A stretch of 35,794 nucleotides of DNA from Mesotaenium endlicherianum (lineage: Eukaryota; Streptophyta; Zygnematophyceae; Zygnematales; Mesotaeniaceae): positions 314,577-350,370 of the forward strand of contig WELA01005182.1 in the NCBI GenBank assembly GCA_009602735.1. The letters run 5' to 3'. A program made the position numbers and the translations under genes. Every line of letters starts with the position of its first letter. The stretch's first letter is position 1. The notes below the pieces were generated by a model. The model worked only from the letters and a program-made list of their open reading frames with translations. It searched no databases and was not told where the DNA came from. Below are positions 1 to 8,073 of this stretch, piece by piece.

Positions 1-38
<38 letters not shown>
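1..38. repeat. (CT)19 microsatellite
   Basis: Nineteen uninterrupted CT dinucleotides open the window. With the purine-rich tract at the far end, this suggests that both window edges are low-complexity sequence where assemblies tend to stop. Confidence 0.97.
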
Positions 39-41
<3 letters not shown>

Positions 42-58
42 CGTCACGCTACTACTCC

Positions 59-416
59 TGCCCGCCCCTTGTGTGCTTGTCTGGGACGGGCAGGACCAGC
101 TGCCCGGCCCTTGTGTTGTTGTGCTGGGACGGGCGGGCTTCCTGGCCGCCCCATCTGTGCTTGTGTGGGGCAACCAGGAGCAGCCACCCCCCCTTGTGTT
201 CTTGCGTCCGTGCGTCGTAGTCGTCGAGGGGGGCTGCTGCAGCAGGCTGCCCGCGCGTCTTAGTCGTCGTGGAGCGCGTCTTAGTCTTCAAGGGTGCACT
301 GCTGCAGCGCGTCTTAGTCGTCGAGGGGGGGCTGCTGCAGCGTGCTGCTCGCGCGTCTTAGTTGTCGGGGTGGCTGCTGCAGCGGGCTACCTCTGCTGCA
401 GCCCGTTGTAGTCGCG
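59..416. repeat. GC-rich degenerate minisatellite region
   Basis: Two short repeat types are visible. Between about 68 and 175 a unit of roughly 42 bp built around CTTGTG...GGGACGGGC recurs about three times. From 253 onward a core reading GCGCGTCTTAGTCGTCG, with small variants, starts at 253, 274, 307 and 351, separated by CTGCTGCAGC-rich spacers. Open frames across this stretch follow from the repeated GC-rich sequence and lack recognisable protein features, so none is called as a gene. Confidence 0.7.
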
Positions 417-706
417 CAGGCCTGCTGCCGCCCGCCTTTGCGTGTATATAGTCGGGGCGGGCGGCAGGCTGTTGCAGGCCTGCCGCCGCCCGCCTTTGCG
501 TGTATTTAGTCGGTGCGGGCGGCAGGCTGCTGCAAGCCTGCTGCCGCCCGCCTTTGGGTGTCTATAGTTGGGGCGGCCGGCAGGCTGCTACAGGCCCTGC
601 TGCCGCCCGCTTCTTGCGTGCTCATGTGGGGCAGGCTGCAGTGTGCTGCAGGCCTGCTACCTGCCCGCCTCTTGCGTGTTTCTAGTTTGGGCGGGCAGCA
701 GGCTGT
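417..706. repeat. 58 bp tandem repeat, five copies
   Basis: Five consecutive units of exactly 58 bp start at 417, 475, 533, 591 and 649. Each begins CAGGCCTGCTGCCGCCCGCC, or close to it, and ends GGGCGGGCGGCAGGCTG. The start and end of a unit are partly complementary (CAGCCTGCCGCCCGCC against the start), so single strands could fold. Units 1 to 3 are the most alike; 4 and 5 have diverged. Confidence 0.9.
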
Positions 707-785
707 ATCACTTTACGTCAAAACTTTTATTGTGAAGTAGTGTTTCATGTTTATTGATCTCTGTGCTCATTGTTATATTTTGCAG

Positions 786-1480
786 AGGAATTTGAAGGTC
801 CAAAAGAGCAGGCAAATCAATCTGCGCGGGGGTTTCTGCAAACTCTCCAGTTCTTTGTAACGGTGTTTTTGCAAGATACGCCTCTTCTGCAACCATTGCA
901 CCCAAAGTTGCCTATCTTTGATCATCCCGTGTTCGAAGCTCCTCAATGGCGTTCAAGGGCAGAATCAGTGCAAGCTCTTGCAAAGGCAAGTGAAAATGAG
1001 GCTCCTACAGACGATGTATCTGCTGAGGTAATTTCTTCCTAGAATCCCTTTTTGTCCTAAAATTATTGTGTTGTATTCCGTCTATAGTGTATCCATTGTT
1101 TATGTTTTTAAAATTAATACATGTATTGTATCTTGCAGGCCATCAAAGGCCGCTATGCACGATTCACCCATGTGGACAGCAAGCAAGAGGCTCTGGAGAA
1201 GAAAGTTGACAACCTCCAAGGTTCCGTGGAGCGTCAAAACAACCTCTTAGAGCAGCAAAATGAGCTCCTGCATCAGGTTCTTTCACACCTGAAAGGGAGT
1301 GAGGGGCCAAGTGCTCCCAGCCCTCCCCCACCCCTCGCATCTTCGTCGCCGTTGCTCCCTGATTCACCCTTGACTCCTACTGTGGGGGGCAGGGATGTCA
1401 TAGTGCAAGGGGTTTCGCGTCGGGGCTCCTTCACTACGGAAAAGGTTGAGGCCAAGAGGGGCAAACAAGGGGTCAGATGA
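786..1480 (+). CDS. Unrecognised host gene, two exons encoding a coiled-coil protein (partial)
   Basis: I do not recognise this family. The first visible exon follows a pyrimidine-rich acceptor ending at 785 and runs to GAG at 1027, with a GTAATT donor. The second begins at 1139 after CTTGCAG. The junction is phase 0 and keeps one frame open. Exon 2 encodes a strong coiled coil from about 1175 to 1290 (motifs ALEKKVDNL and NNLLEQQNELL), then a Ser/Pro-rich linker and a basic tail ending at TGA, 1478-1480. Element 1 sits 12 bp after the stop. If it is excised, the same frame continues past the TGA into 10309-10599, so this stop may be a nonsense mutation rather than the natural end. The upstream exon and start codon were not found. 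Confidence 0.55.
1028..1138 (+). other. Predicted GT-AG intron
   Basis: A 111 bp AT-rich interval starts with GTAATTTC and ends with TTGCAG, between two protein-like exons joined in phase 0. The upstream frame would otherwise stop within a few codons. Confidence 0.65.
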
Positions 1481-1487
1481 GACATGC

Positions 1488-1492
1488 TTAGC
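1488..1492. repeat. Target site duplication of element 1 (left copy)
   Basis: TTAGC directly precedes the left LTR and is repeated exactly at 10307-10311 after the right LTR. A 5 bp duplication is the Ty3/gypsy norm. It shows that element 1 inserted as one unit and that its outer boundaries are intact. Confidence 0.93.
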
Positions 1493-2213
1493 TAAAATGA
1501 ATTGACTTATCAAATAGACGATTAACAATTAATAAAGATCTTTATAACAGCAAGTAATCTTTATGGTATTTTCCGTTAACTGGTTTAACGGCAAAGGACA
1601 ACACACTAGCAGTGAATAATACTCGTCAGTCAAATGCGAGCAAACTAGCATCAATAATGCAAATCAGTAAACTCATACATAAGCAAGGTTAGAAGACAGT
1701 GCGTATCAATGGCTTCTCGCCTTGGATTCAGATCTCTCTCAGTAAGCTGTACAAGAGAGTTGGCCTCGTTTCCGAATGCCGAACTCGAGAGCAATGTCTA
1801 GCATATGTACATGGAATGAGTTTACTGTTCAACGGTCAGTGCGATGGCACCGCCTACCCGGGAGTTAACCACGTTGGTAGGACCTCGGTTAACCAAATCC
1901 ACCGCCATCTCCCATCATCCCGAATCGCCATCCATCATAGGGATGTCATCTGGCCATTCATCTAGCATACCACACTTAGATGCATATCGAGGCAGTTCGC
2001 TGCTACCGAGTACGGAAGTCAGCTGGCTGTCAAAGAATGTGTCAGCAAGCTGACTTAAGGTGACCTCAGCCTGCTACTTCCGGCCGAGTCATTAAACTGA
2101 TATTAAATATAAAGTCCAGCAGACTGATCATTAACTAGAGTTCAGCAGGCTGAACTTATTTAACTATATTATTTAAATGAATATTATGTCAACCAATATA
2201 CTGATTCATTACA
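1493..2213 (-). repeat. 3' LTR of element 1
   Basis: This is the second copy of the sequence at 9587-10306. In the element's sense it starts TGTAATGAATCAG and should end TTCATTTCA; here the terminal CA has become TA. It is 721 bp, against 720 bp for its partner. Confidence 0.95.
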
Positions 2214-2226
2214 ATCCCTCCAACTT
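2214..2226 (-). other. Polypurine tract of element 1
   Basis: On the minus strand this reads AAGTTGGAGGGAT directly against the 3' LTR start. That is the expected place for the RNase H-resistant primer of plus-strand DNA synthesis. The equivalent site in copy 2 reads AAGTTGGAGGAAG. Confidence 0.8.
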
Positions 2227-2298
2227 ATCATGTTGTCGCCTCGACAACACTAACACTAATAACAGCGTGCTGTCCCTTCCGTCCCCAGCCTACTGCCA

Positions 2299-3588
2299 TT
2301 AGGAGGGAGATGTCCCTGAGGCCCTATACTCAGGGGAGCCAGACCTCCTCCTGTCTTGGGGTCTTCTGAAGCCTGTCAGAGAGGGAGGTTCCGTGTAAGG
2401 ACCCCGCGGAGAACGCAGTAACTGGGCTGTTTCCTCCTGCACAGTCTGGAGGGAGGCAGCCTTCTCCTGGGCAGCCCTCAAACTGACAGGTACGTATACC
2501 GGCATCCCAGAAGGATGTTGCATGACATGAGCCAAGGGTACATGCCCTCTCTGCGAGGGAGATGCTGGCAGGCCTCTGGCTATCTCCCGAGCAGCCCTCC
2601 TGTCTGCCCTGTCTGACTGGGTCTCCTTGCCTGGAGATGGGGTCTGTCCTCTGGCAGTCCCCAGCCAAGTGATATCCTCCTCTTCAGCGAGTTGCTGCAT
2701 GGCCAACCCCGTCTTCTCCCTTATAGGGGATGTGGCAGGCGTCAGGATCACGGCGGGGCTAGTGTCCTCCTCCTCGCCTTCCTCCTCGTCTTCCTCTGAC
2801 TCCTCCTCCTCGCCGTCCCCGGGTTCCTCTGAGACTTCTGGGGTCTCTTCTGTCAGCTGCTCCAGCTCTTCCCGAGAAAAAGAATATCCTACTGACCTTC
2901 CCCTTTTGGGTGCTGGTGGGGGCTGCTGAGCCCGGACCGCATAGAGGTTCTTTTCCCCCTGCTTACTTGCCCATTTGGCATAAGCGTGCTTCCCTTTGGA
3001 GAATGACTCTCCGGCCCTGCTTCTGTCATCCTGCATCTCCTGACTCATGCATTCTCTGACTCCATCCAATCTTGGGTCCCAAGCCGCAATGTGAGGGGGC
3101 AATACTATATTCCTTTTTAGGTCTGTCAGGAAATCCTCATCCGTCGCCCTGTCATTCTGCTGGTCCCTCATGTTGATGGTCATCCACCGCCAATCGGTGG
3201 GCTTTTGAAAGAAGGCAGGGTCTGTCCTTTTAAGAGTACAAGGGTACCAGTGCCCTGCAAAGTCCAGCTGACTGGTTTCCCTGGCCACAAATTCCCAGCT
3301 CCTCCTCTCCACCTCGTTGTACATGGCCTTGAACCTGTTATGGGGTGTTGAGTCCTTGAAGCTGTCCGCGTCCATGGGGATCATCCTGATGATCCTATCG
3401 GCCCCCCAAATACCAGGAATCGAGACAGCTCCTGCTTTGTTCACCTGGGCCATTGCCTTGGCCTCTCCGATTGTATATCCTACCATCCTGGCGTAATCGT
3501 GGTGGAGGAGGAGCCCTGTGCTGACCTCTATATTCTTGTCAAAGTTTTCGGATGTCTCCCCTTCCTTCTGGAGGATTTCCTTCTAAGA
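2299..3588 (-). CDS. Accessory protein 2 of element 1: acidic, unknown function, entered through UAG
   Basis: Its function is unknown. The frame follows directly, in phase, from the coiled-coil frame at 3589-3969 across UAG (3589-3591) and a second UAG (3583-3585). The first ATG is at 3486 and gives 395 residues, but homology to copy 2 begins upstream of that ATG, close to the UAG. From that ATG the order is a folded-looking N-terminal half (motif PTDWRWMT near residue 97), a basic segment near 163-197, a Glu/Asp block at about 213-241, and a C-terminal part with HVPLAHVMQHPSGMPV near 315-330. No signal peptide or membrane segment is visible, so it is not envelope-like. The first stop is TAA (2299-2301). 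Beyond it the frame holds only UAR codons until TGA at 2206-2208, inside the LTR. Confidence 0.75.
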
Positions 3589-3969
3589 CTAACTGCGACT
3601 TCTCTGGGCATACTTGAAGGCCTCCTCCAGTAGATCAAATCCCTTGCCCAGCACCGTGTAGCGGTAGCTGCTGATTCTCCTCTGTTCTTCTTCTTCAGCC
3701 TGCTGCTTCCGCTTCTCCTCAGCTTGCCTCTCCTCCTCCGCTTTCTTGGCCTCCTCTGCAGCTTTTCTGTCCATTTCTTCCTGCCTCAGTCTGGCCTGTT
3801 CCTCCTCCTCCTTCTTCTTCTGTGCCTCCCGCTGTTGTTGGAGTCGTTGTGATTCCCGAGCGGAGATGGAAGATGATTCGATGTCTCCACGGAATTGCAA
3901 GTATTTTGCATGTGCCTCTTCCGCCCTTCTCTTCCTCTTGAGTTCCGACTTTTGAGTCATCCTGCTCAA
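3589..3969 (-). CDS. Accessory protein 1 of element 1: 126-residue coiled coil
   Basis: This 126-codon frame begins with ATG at 3969 and ends in UAG. It is almost entirely charged helix: a basic N-terminus (KRKRRAEEA), then long Glu/Lys/Arg/Gln runs (QKKKEEEEQARLRQEEM, EEAKKAEEERQAEEKRKQQ) typical of a single long coiled coil, then a short conserved block SYRYTVLGKGFDLLEEA. Copy 2 has the counterpart at 26697-27077, with the same 126-codon spacing from ATG to UAG. It lies about 310 bp after pol on the same strand, so it would need its own transcript, splicing or reinitiation. Its function is unknown; oligomerisation is likely from composition. Confidence 0.75.
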   Translation of the reverse strand: MSRMTQKSELKRKRRAEEAHAKYLQFRGDIESSSISARESQRLQQQREAQKKKEEEEQARLRQEEMDRKAAEEAKKAEEERQAEEKRKQQAEEEEQRRISSYRYTVLGKGFDLLEEAFKYAQRSRS

Positions 3970-4283
3970 TCATAAACACAATGCAGTTAGTGAAGTCATG
4001 ATATTTTGCCGCTACTGAGTGCCCTTGATGAAGAGGAACGCGATCGGGAGAGTTCCTAGTGTGGAATACCTGGTGTGAGTGAATATAATGGAAAATTGAG
4101 TTAGAGAGCAAGTGAGTGTGACTCAGGTTGAGTGTGTAATATGGTGATCAGGGAATACCACTTCCTCCAACTTAATGTTAAAGGTGGGCTGCCTGTCACA
4201 ACTATCACTAACTGTCACATCCCCCTCCAACTTATATGGAGACAGGACCGCCTGTCACCTTCCCGTGTCAACTTGAATGACTG
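3970..4283 (-). other. Pol-accessory intergenic region with two polypurine-tract-like motifs
   Basis: This 314 bp stretch between integrase and accessory protein 1 has no gene. It holds two minus-strand motifs resembling the true polypurine tract: AAGTTGGAGGAAG (4161-4173) and AAGTTGGAGGGGG (4221-4233). CTGTCAC occurs several times between 4190 and 4260. The corresponding part of copy 2 (about 27320-27380) keeps a CTGTCAC-rich segment and a degraded tract. A promoter for the accessory genes could lie here, but none was identified. Confidence 0.6.
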
Positions 4284-5468
4284 TTAGGGAGGTGCCCCAG
4301 CCGCCCGAAGGTGGAACCGTTTCAACGCCCCTTTGGCATTGGTCAGCTGATCTTTAAATTCCCAAGTGTCCCCAGAGGCATCGTAACCCTTCCATCGGAT
4401 GAGGTACTTCATGACATATTTAGACGATCGACGGACCGAGCGAGCGTCTAAAATCTCCTCGACCTCATATTCCTCAGGATCGCCGTCCCGGACGGCGGGG
4501 ACCAGTCCCGGTTGGATAGATAACCGACCTGTGAGTAGTGAATCACCTTTGATGTATGGTTCCGGGAAGGACACATTGAAGACCGGGTGAGCCTTGTAGT
4601 CAGCTGACATGTTCAGTTTGTTAGCATTCTGACCGACACGACGTACCACCGAATATGGACCGACCCAGACAGGGCCAAGCTTTTTCTTGACCACACCAGG
4701 GAGGTACAGGTGCTGAGAATGCAGTTTGACTAAATCGCCCTTAGAAAATGTCAGCTCCCGACGGTGTTGATTAGCGTATTTTTGTTGGTTTTCTTGGGCT
4801 CTGTGCAGGTTTTGTTGGATTTCTGACAGAGTGTCAGCAAACTCCTGAGTTAACTGGAGGGAGACCGGGTTGTCAATCCCTTCCGGGTCAATTAAAGACT
4901 CTCCCAGTATATCTAAAGGAGATTTAGGGGCTCTACCCAGGCTGAGTTGAAAAGGAGTCTTGCCCGTTGAGGCGTGCACCGCACTGTTGACCGCAAACTG
5001 AATTTGAGGCAACAGGTCATCCCAATTATCTTGTTTTTGGTTAATATATGCTCTCAGCACCTCCTGCAGAACTCGATTAGTTCTTTCAGTCTGCCCATCA
5101 GTCTGAGGGTGGTTTGCTGTGCTGAGCAGCTGTTTGACTCCCATTAACCCCATTAAAGCTCTCCAGAACTTAGAGGTGAATTTTGAGTCTCTGTCTGAGA
5201 TGATATTAGAAGGGAGCCCATGTTGGCATACTACATGGTTGTAAAACTGTCTCGCTGTTTCGAGTGCAGTCACTTTGACAGTTGTGGGGATAAAAATGAC
5301 CATTTTTGTCAGTTTATCCACGACTACCAGTATTGAATCATGCCCGTTAGCAATTCGTAGCAGTGTGACCACCCAGTCCATGGATATAGTTTCCCAGCGT
5401 CCAGCTGGGATGGGCAGTGGTTGCAAGAGACCTCCGGGTGGTGTGTGCCGAGACTTATTTCTCTGACA
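4284..5468 (-). CDS. pol: Pol: integrase core, GPY module and chromodomain
   Basis: This segment inserts element cDNA into the genome. From the first ATG (5426) it is 380 residues. The catalytic triad is intact: D17 (SMDWVV), D78 (ISDRDSKF) and E114 (GQTERTNR), with exactly 35 residues between the second D and E. A GPY/F-type module lies near 250-265 (GPVWVGPYSVV). A chromodomain spans about 318-372, with YLIRWKGYDASGDTWE carrying the expected aromatic residues; it is thought to bind methylated histone tails and direct integration to marked chromatin. The frame continues from the upstream segment through UAG at 5469-5471. It ends at TAA (4284-4286); the next in-frame TGA is at 4215-4217. Confidence 0.92.
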   Translation of the reverse strand, partial: CQRNKSRHTPPGGLLQPLPIPAGRWETISMDWVVTLLRIANGHDSILVVVDKLTKMVIFIPTTVKVTALETARQFYNHVVCQHGLPSNIISDRDSKFTSKFWRALMGLMGVKQLLSTANHPQTDGQTERTNRVLQEVLRAYINQKQDNWDDLLPQIQFAVNSAVHASTGKTPFQLSLGRAPKSPLDILGESLIDPEGIDNPVSLQLTQEFADTLSEIQQNLHRAQENQQKYANQHRRELTFSKGDLVKLHSQHLYLPGVVKKKLGPVWVGPYSVVRRVGQNANKLNMSADYKAHPVFNVSFPEPYIKGDSLLTGRLSIQPGLVPAVRDGDPEEYEVEEILDARSVRRSSKYVMKYLIRWKGYDASGDTWEFKDQLTNAKGALKRFHLRAAGAPP

Positions 5469-6053
5469 CTAATAACAGGACTTGACATATTTCAAGACCT
5501 CCCGGGGTAACCCCTCCCACTGATAATGTTTTGCCAGTTTGCCAACAGTTTTGGCCTGCCCCAAATGTCCACCCAGGAGACTGTCATGAGCTTGACTCAG
5601 TAAGAGAGACCTTATTTCCAAATTATTAGGAATGACCAGCTTCAGCCTGCCAAAAGTGGTTTCAGTCACCCAGACCCCTCCCTTAAGCTTATACTCGAGT
5701 GCAGTAGCACGACATACACCAGTAGTGGGGCTGGGCTCAAATGTTGGGTCAGAAAGGTAGGCTTTCCTAAGTTGTTCAAGGAAGGACTTTTTCACCTTTA
5801 GTGAAGTGAGTGCACACAGGACTTTATCTACAGCATGCTGACTAAAGTTCCTTTCTTGCAAGTCAGGTCTTCTAGAGAGTGCATCAGCAGGATTCAACTT
5901 CCCTGGTTTGTAGTCGATCTGGACTTGGAACTGCTCCAACATCTGGCTCCAGCGGTTCTCCCTCCTCGACAGCTTGGACTTCTTCTGAAAGTGGGTCAGA
6001 GCTAGATGATCTGTAATCACCTTAAAAGCTTTACCATGTAAGTATGCTCTCCA
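5469..6053 (-). CDS. pol: Pol: C-terminal RNase H and integrase zinc-binding domain
   Basis: The frame is the same as the segments on either side, bounded by UAG at 6054-6056 and UAG at 5469-5471. The start carries the end of the Ty3 RNase H domain (TDHLALTHF, then YKPGKLNPADALSRRPD). The end carries the integrase HHCC zinc finger: two His in AHDSLLGGHLGQAK and the CxxC pair. The UAG falls exactly between those two Cys codons (C-Y-UAG-C). Fragment D has CAA (Gln) at that position, so a Gln codon is the likely ancestor. Read as a normal stop, it would remove integrase from the polyprotein. Confidence 0.85.
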   Translation of the reverse strand, partial: WRAYLHGKAFKVITDHLALTHFQKKSKLSRRENRWSQMLEQFQVQIDYKPGKLNPADALSRRPDLQERNFSQHAVDKVLCALTSLKVKKSFLEQLRKAYLSDPTFEPSPTTGVCRATALEYKLKGGVWVTETTFGRLKLVIPNNLEIRSLLLSQAHDSLLGGHLGQAKTVGKLAKHYQWEGLPREVLKYVKSCY

Positions 6054-6602
6054 CTATTTGAGTACATGAATGATAGCTAGCAGCTCTCTATCATGCACTG
6101 AGTAATTAATCTCCGCTGGATTGATTTTCATAGACTCATACAACACAGGATGGCACTCCTGCCGTACCTTACCATCCTTTGTGGTTTTGTCAGCAGGCTG
6201 CAACAAAATAGCACCCATGGCAAAGTCAGAGGCATCAGTAACCACCTGCACCGGTTTGCTGGGGTCATACACGGCTAGCACTGGGGCAGAACAAAGGGCA
6301 TCTTTAAGGGTCTGGAAGGCAGCCTGCTGCTCTTCGCCCCACACATATCCTATGTCTTTCTTAGGGAGGTTAGTCAGTTTACTGGCCTTTGTGGAATAAT
6401 TCTTAATAAATCTCCTATAGTAGTTAGCCAACCCGAGGAAGGATCCTACTTCAGAGACAGACTGTGGTACTGGCCAGTCCCTTATGGTCTGGACTTTCTT
6501 AAGATCCACACTGATGCCCTCTTTACTGACAACGTGGCCTAAGAAGTCAATACTTTCCTTAAAGAAATCACACTTGCTCATTTTAGCATATAAGTGATTT
6601 TT
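6054..6602 (-). CDS. pol: Pol: RT thumb/connection and first half of RNase H
   Basis: The segment contains the typical Ty3 RT block FLGHVVSKEGISVD, then SFLGLANYYRRFI, then the RNase H start VVTDASDFAMGAILLQP, which carries an RNase H catalytic Asp, and HDRELLAIIHVLK. It ends at UAG (6054-6056), directly before codons for WRAYLHGKAFKV, the usual continuation of this domain. Fragment D has UAG at the identical place (33777-33779). At its 5' edge the frame is off by one from the RT segment exactly at the ambiguous base 6603, so that break is probably an assembly error. Confidence 0.87.
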   Translation of the reverse strand, partial: KNHLYAKMSKCDFFKESIDFLGHVVSKEGISVDLKKVQTIRDWPVPQSVSEVGSFLGLANYYRRFIKNYSTKASKLTNLPKKDIGYVWGEEQQAAFQTLKDALCSAPVLAVYDPSKPVQVVTDASDFAMGAILLQPADKTTKDGKVRQECHPVLYESMKINPAEINYSVHDRELLAIIHVLK

Positions 6603-7864
6603 NTCGTTCTTAGAGTATCCAGGACTGTCTTTAAGTGTTCAGCGTGCTGAGCTTCATCTTTAGAGAAAATTAAAATATCATCCAGGAAAACTTGCACAAA
6701 CTTATCCAAATAAGGTCTAAAAATGTCATTCATAGAACCCATGAAGATGGCTAGAGCATTAGTCAATCCAAATGGCATCATGTTGAACTCATAGTGTTCA
6801 TAACGTGTACGGAAGGCAGTCTTGTGTTCATCCCCCTCAGCAATTCTGATTTGATGATAACCACTCTTGATCCCTATCTTACTGAACACCTCAGCACCAG
6901 ACAGGGTATCAAGCAAGTCCTCGATCCTGGGTAAAGCATACTTGTTCTTTACTGTAATTCTGTTCAGGGCTCTGTAATCCACACACATCCGCATATTGCC
7001 ATCCTTTTTCTTAACAAATAGGATGAGTGTGCCGTAAGGTGATTGACTGGGAGAAATATAACCATTTTCCTCAAACTCTGCAATCTGAGTTTTCAACTCC
7101 TCGCTCTCCACATAAGACAAGCCATAAGTGCGTTGCCAGGGTGGTTGACTCCCAAGTAATACATCAATCCTATGATCTACTTCCCTCTTAGGGGGTAGTC
7201 CTGGAGGCATATTAAATACATCAGTGTACTGAGCAACAATTTTTGCAGCAGTAGGGTGCTCCGGAGGGCTTACCTTTTTCTCAACCACTTCTTCAGGTTG
7301 AGGAGGTACCTCTCTTAGCAGCAGACATAACATTCTGTCTTCCTTCTGGTTCCAGCTTTTGACGAACTCCATTGCATTCAGCAACTTGCATCCTTCTGGA
7401 AGCCTCTTCTTTTCCTTCATTTGCCATCCACACAGGACAAGAGGAAGAGCACTGGTGGGTGCCAAGTCAGTCTGCCCATCACTGGCTCCTCTCACTTTAA
7501 CTGTACCTCTGCTCCAACACACTTCAGCTTGATGTCTATTAAGCCAGGACCTGCCTAGCACGAGATCATAAAAGCCAGTGTTGAGTACCTCAAATGTAAG
7601 CGTTTCAGTTAGAACTGCAATGCCAGAACCTAACTGGACCTCAATAGGCTTGGTTATAACTCCTCCCGGGATACTTGAGGCATCTCCAAGGAATATTTTT
7701 CTATTCCCTTGGGTGCTAGTAGGCAGCCTTAGCCGCTTAACTAAGTCCTTGTGGATAAAAGTATGTGACGCCCCTCCGTCAACAAATGCCCTCACCTTCC
7801 TACCTGCAATCATGCAATGCCGTAGGATAGGGGGGACTGTCTTTTCTCGACTTTTGCATTATTC
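6578..7864 (-). CDS. pol: Pol: aspartic protease and reverse transcriptase, both with altered active sites
   Basis: The protease cuts the Gag-Pol polyprotein and RT copies element RNA into DNA. From ATG at 7813, the protease motif reads [10 protein letters not shown] (residues 11-20), so the Ser/Thr of the usual D-S/T-G triad is Gly. A second protease motif, DLVLGRSWL, follows near 83-91. RT has [21 protein letters not shown] near 265-283 in the usual form, but motif A reads [11 protein letters not shown] with Gly314 in place of the first catalytic Asp. Motif C, FLDD (376-379), is intact. [12 protein letters not shown] also departs from the usual PATF. RT from this copy should be inactive. 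A UAA lies upstream at 7859-7861 in the same frame. The 3' end meets ambiguous base 6603. Confidence 0.9.
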
Positions 7865-8073
7865 TCCCGATTTAGCAAAGAAATGTTGGACATCAGGTGG
7901 AACAAGAGCATCCAGAGTGTGCACTCTCTGGACGTCTATATTGCTGATGGTCTCCTTTATCTGGTTGTCAGGCATGCATAGTGAATCCAGTTCAGCAGGA
8001 CCCATAATACCTGCTACGAGGGCAGCTAGTGACGACTCACTATCTCTAGCATCCTCACAGTCAGTAGACTGGA

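Noticed and set aside
69..740. Several overlapping plus-strand open frames in the GC-rich repeat region
   Set aside because: They follow tandem repeats, have odd composition, overlap each other in different frames and show no domain or splice support.
1699..1965. Frame of 88 codons repeated at 9793-10059
   Set aside because: It lies inside the LTR in the antisense direction; repetition is due to the two LTRs.
2627..2929. Plus-strand Ser-rich frame opposite accessory protein 2
   Set aside because: It is the complement of the acidic Glu/Asp codons of the minus-strand gene.
2299..3969. Envelope-like gene as the identity of the accessory pair
   Set aside because: No signal peptide, transmembrane segment or Cys pattern; the proteins are charged and soluble-looking.
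4284..7864. Firm claim that the genome uses a UAR-Gln code
   Set aside because: Fragment D has UAG at Trp and Leu sites and internal UGA also occurs, so decay is a sufficient explanation without housekeeping-gene evidence; kept only as a hypothesis.
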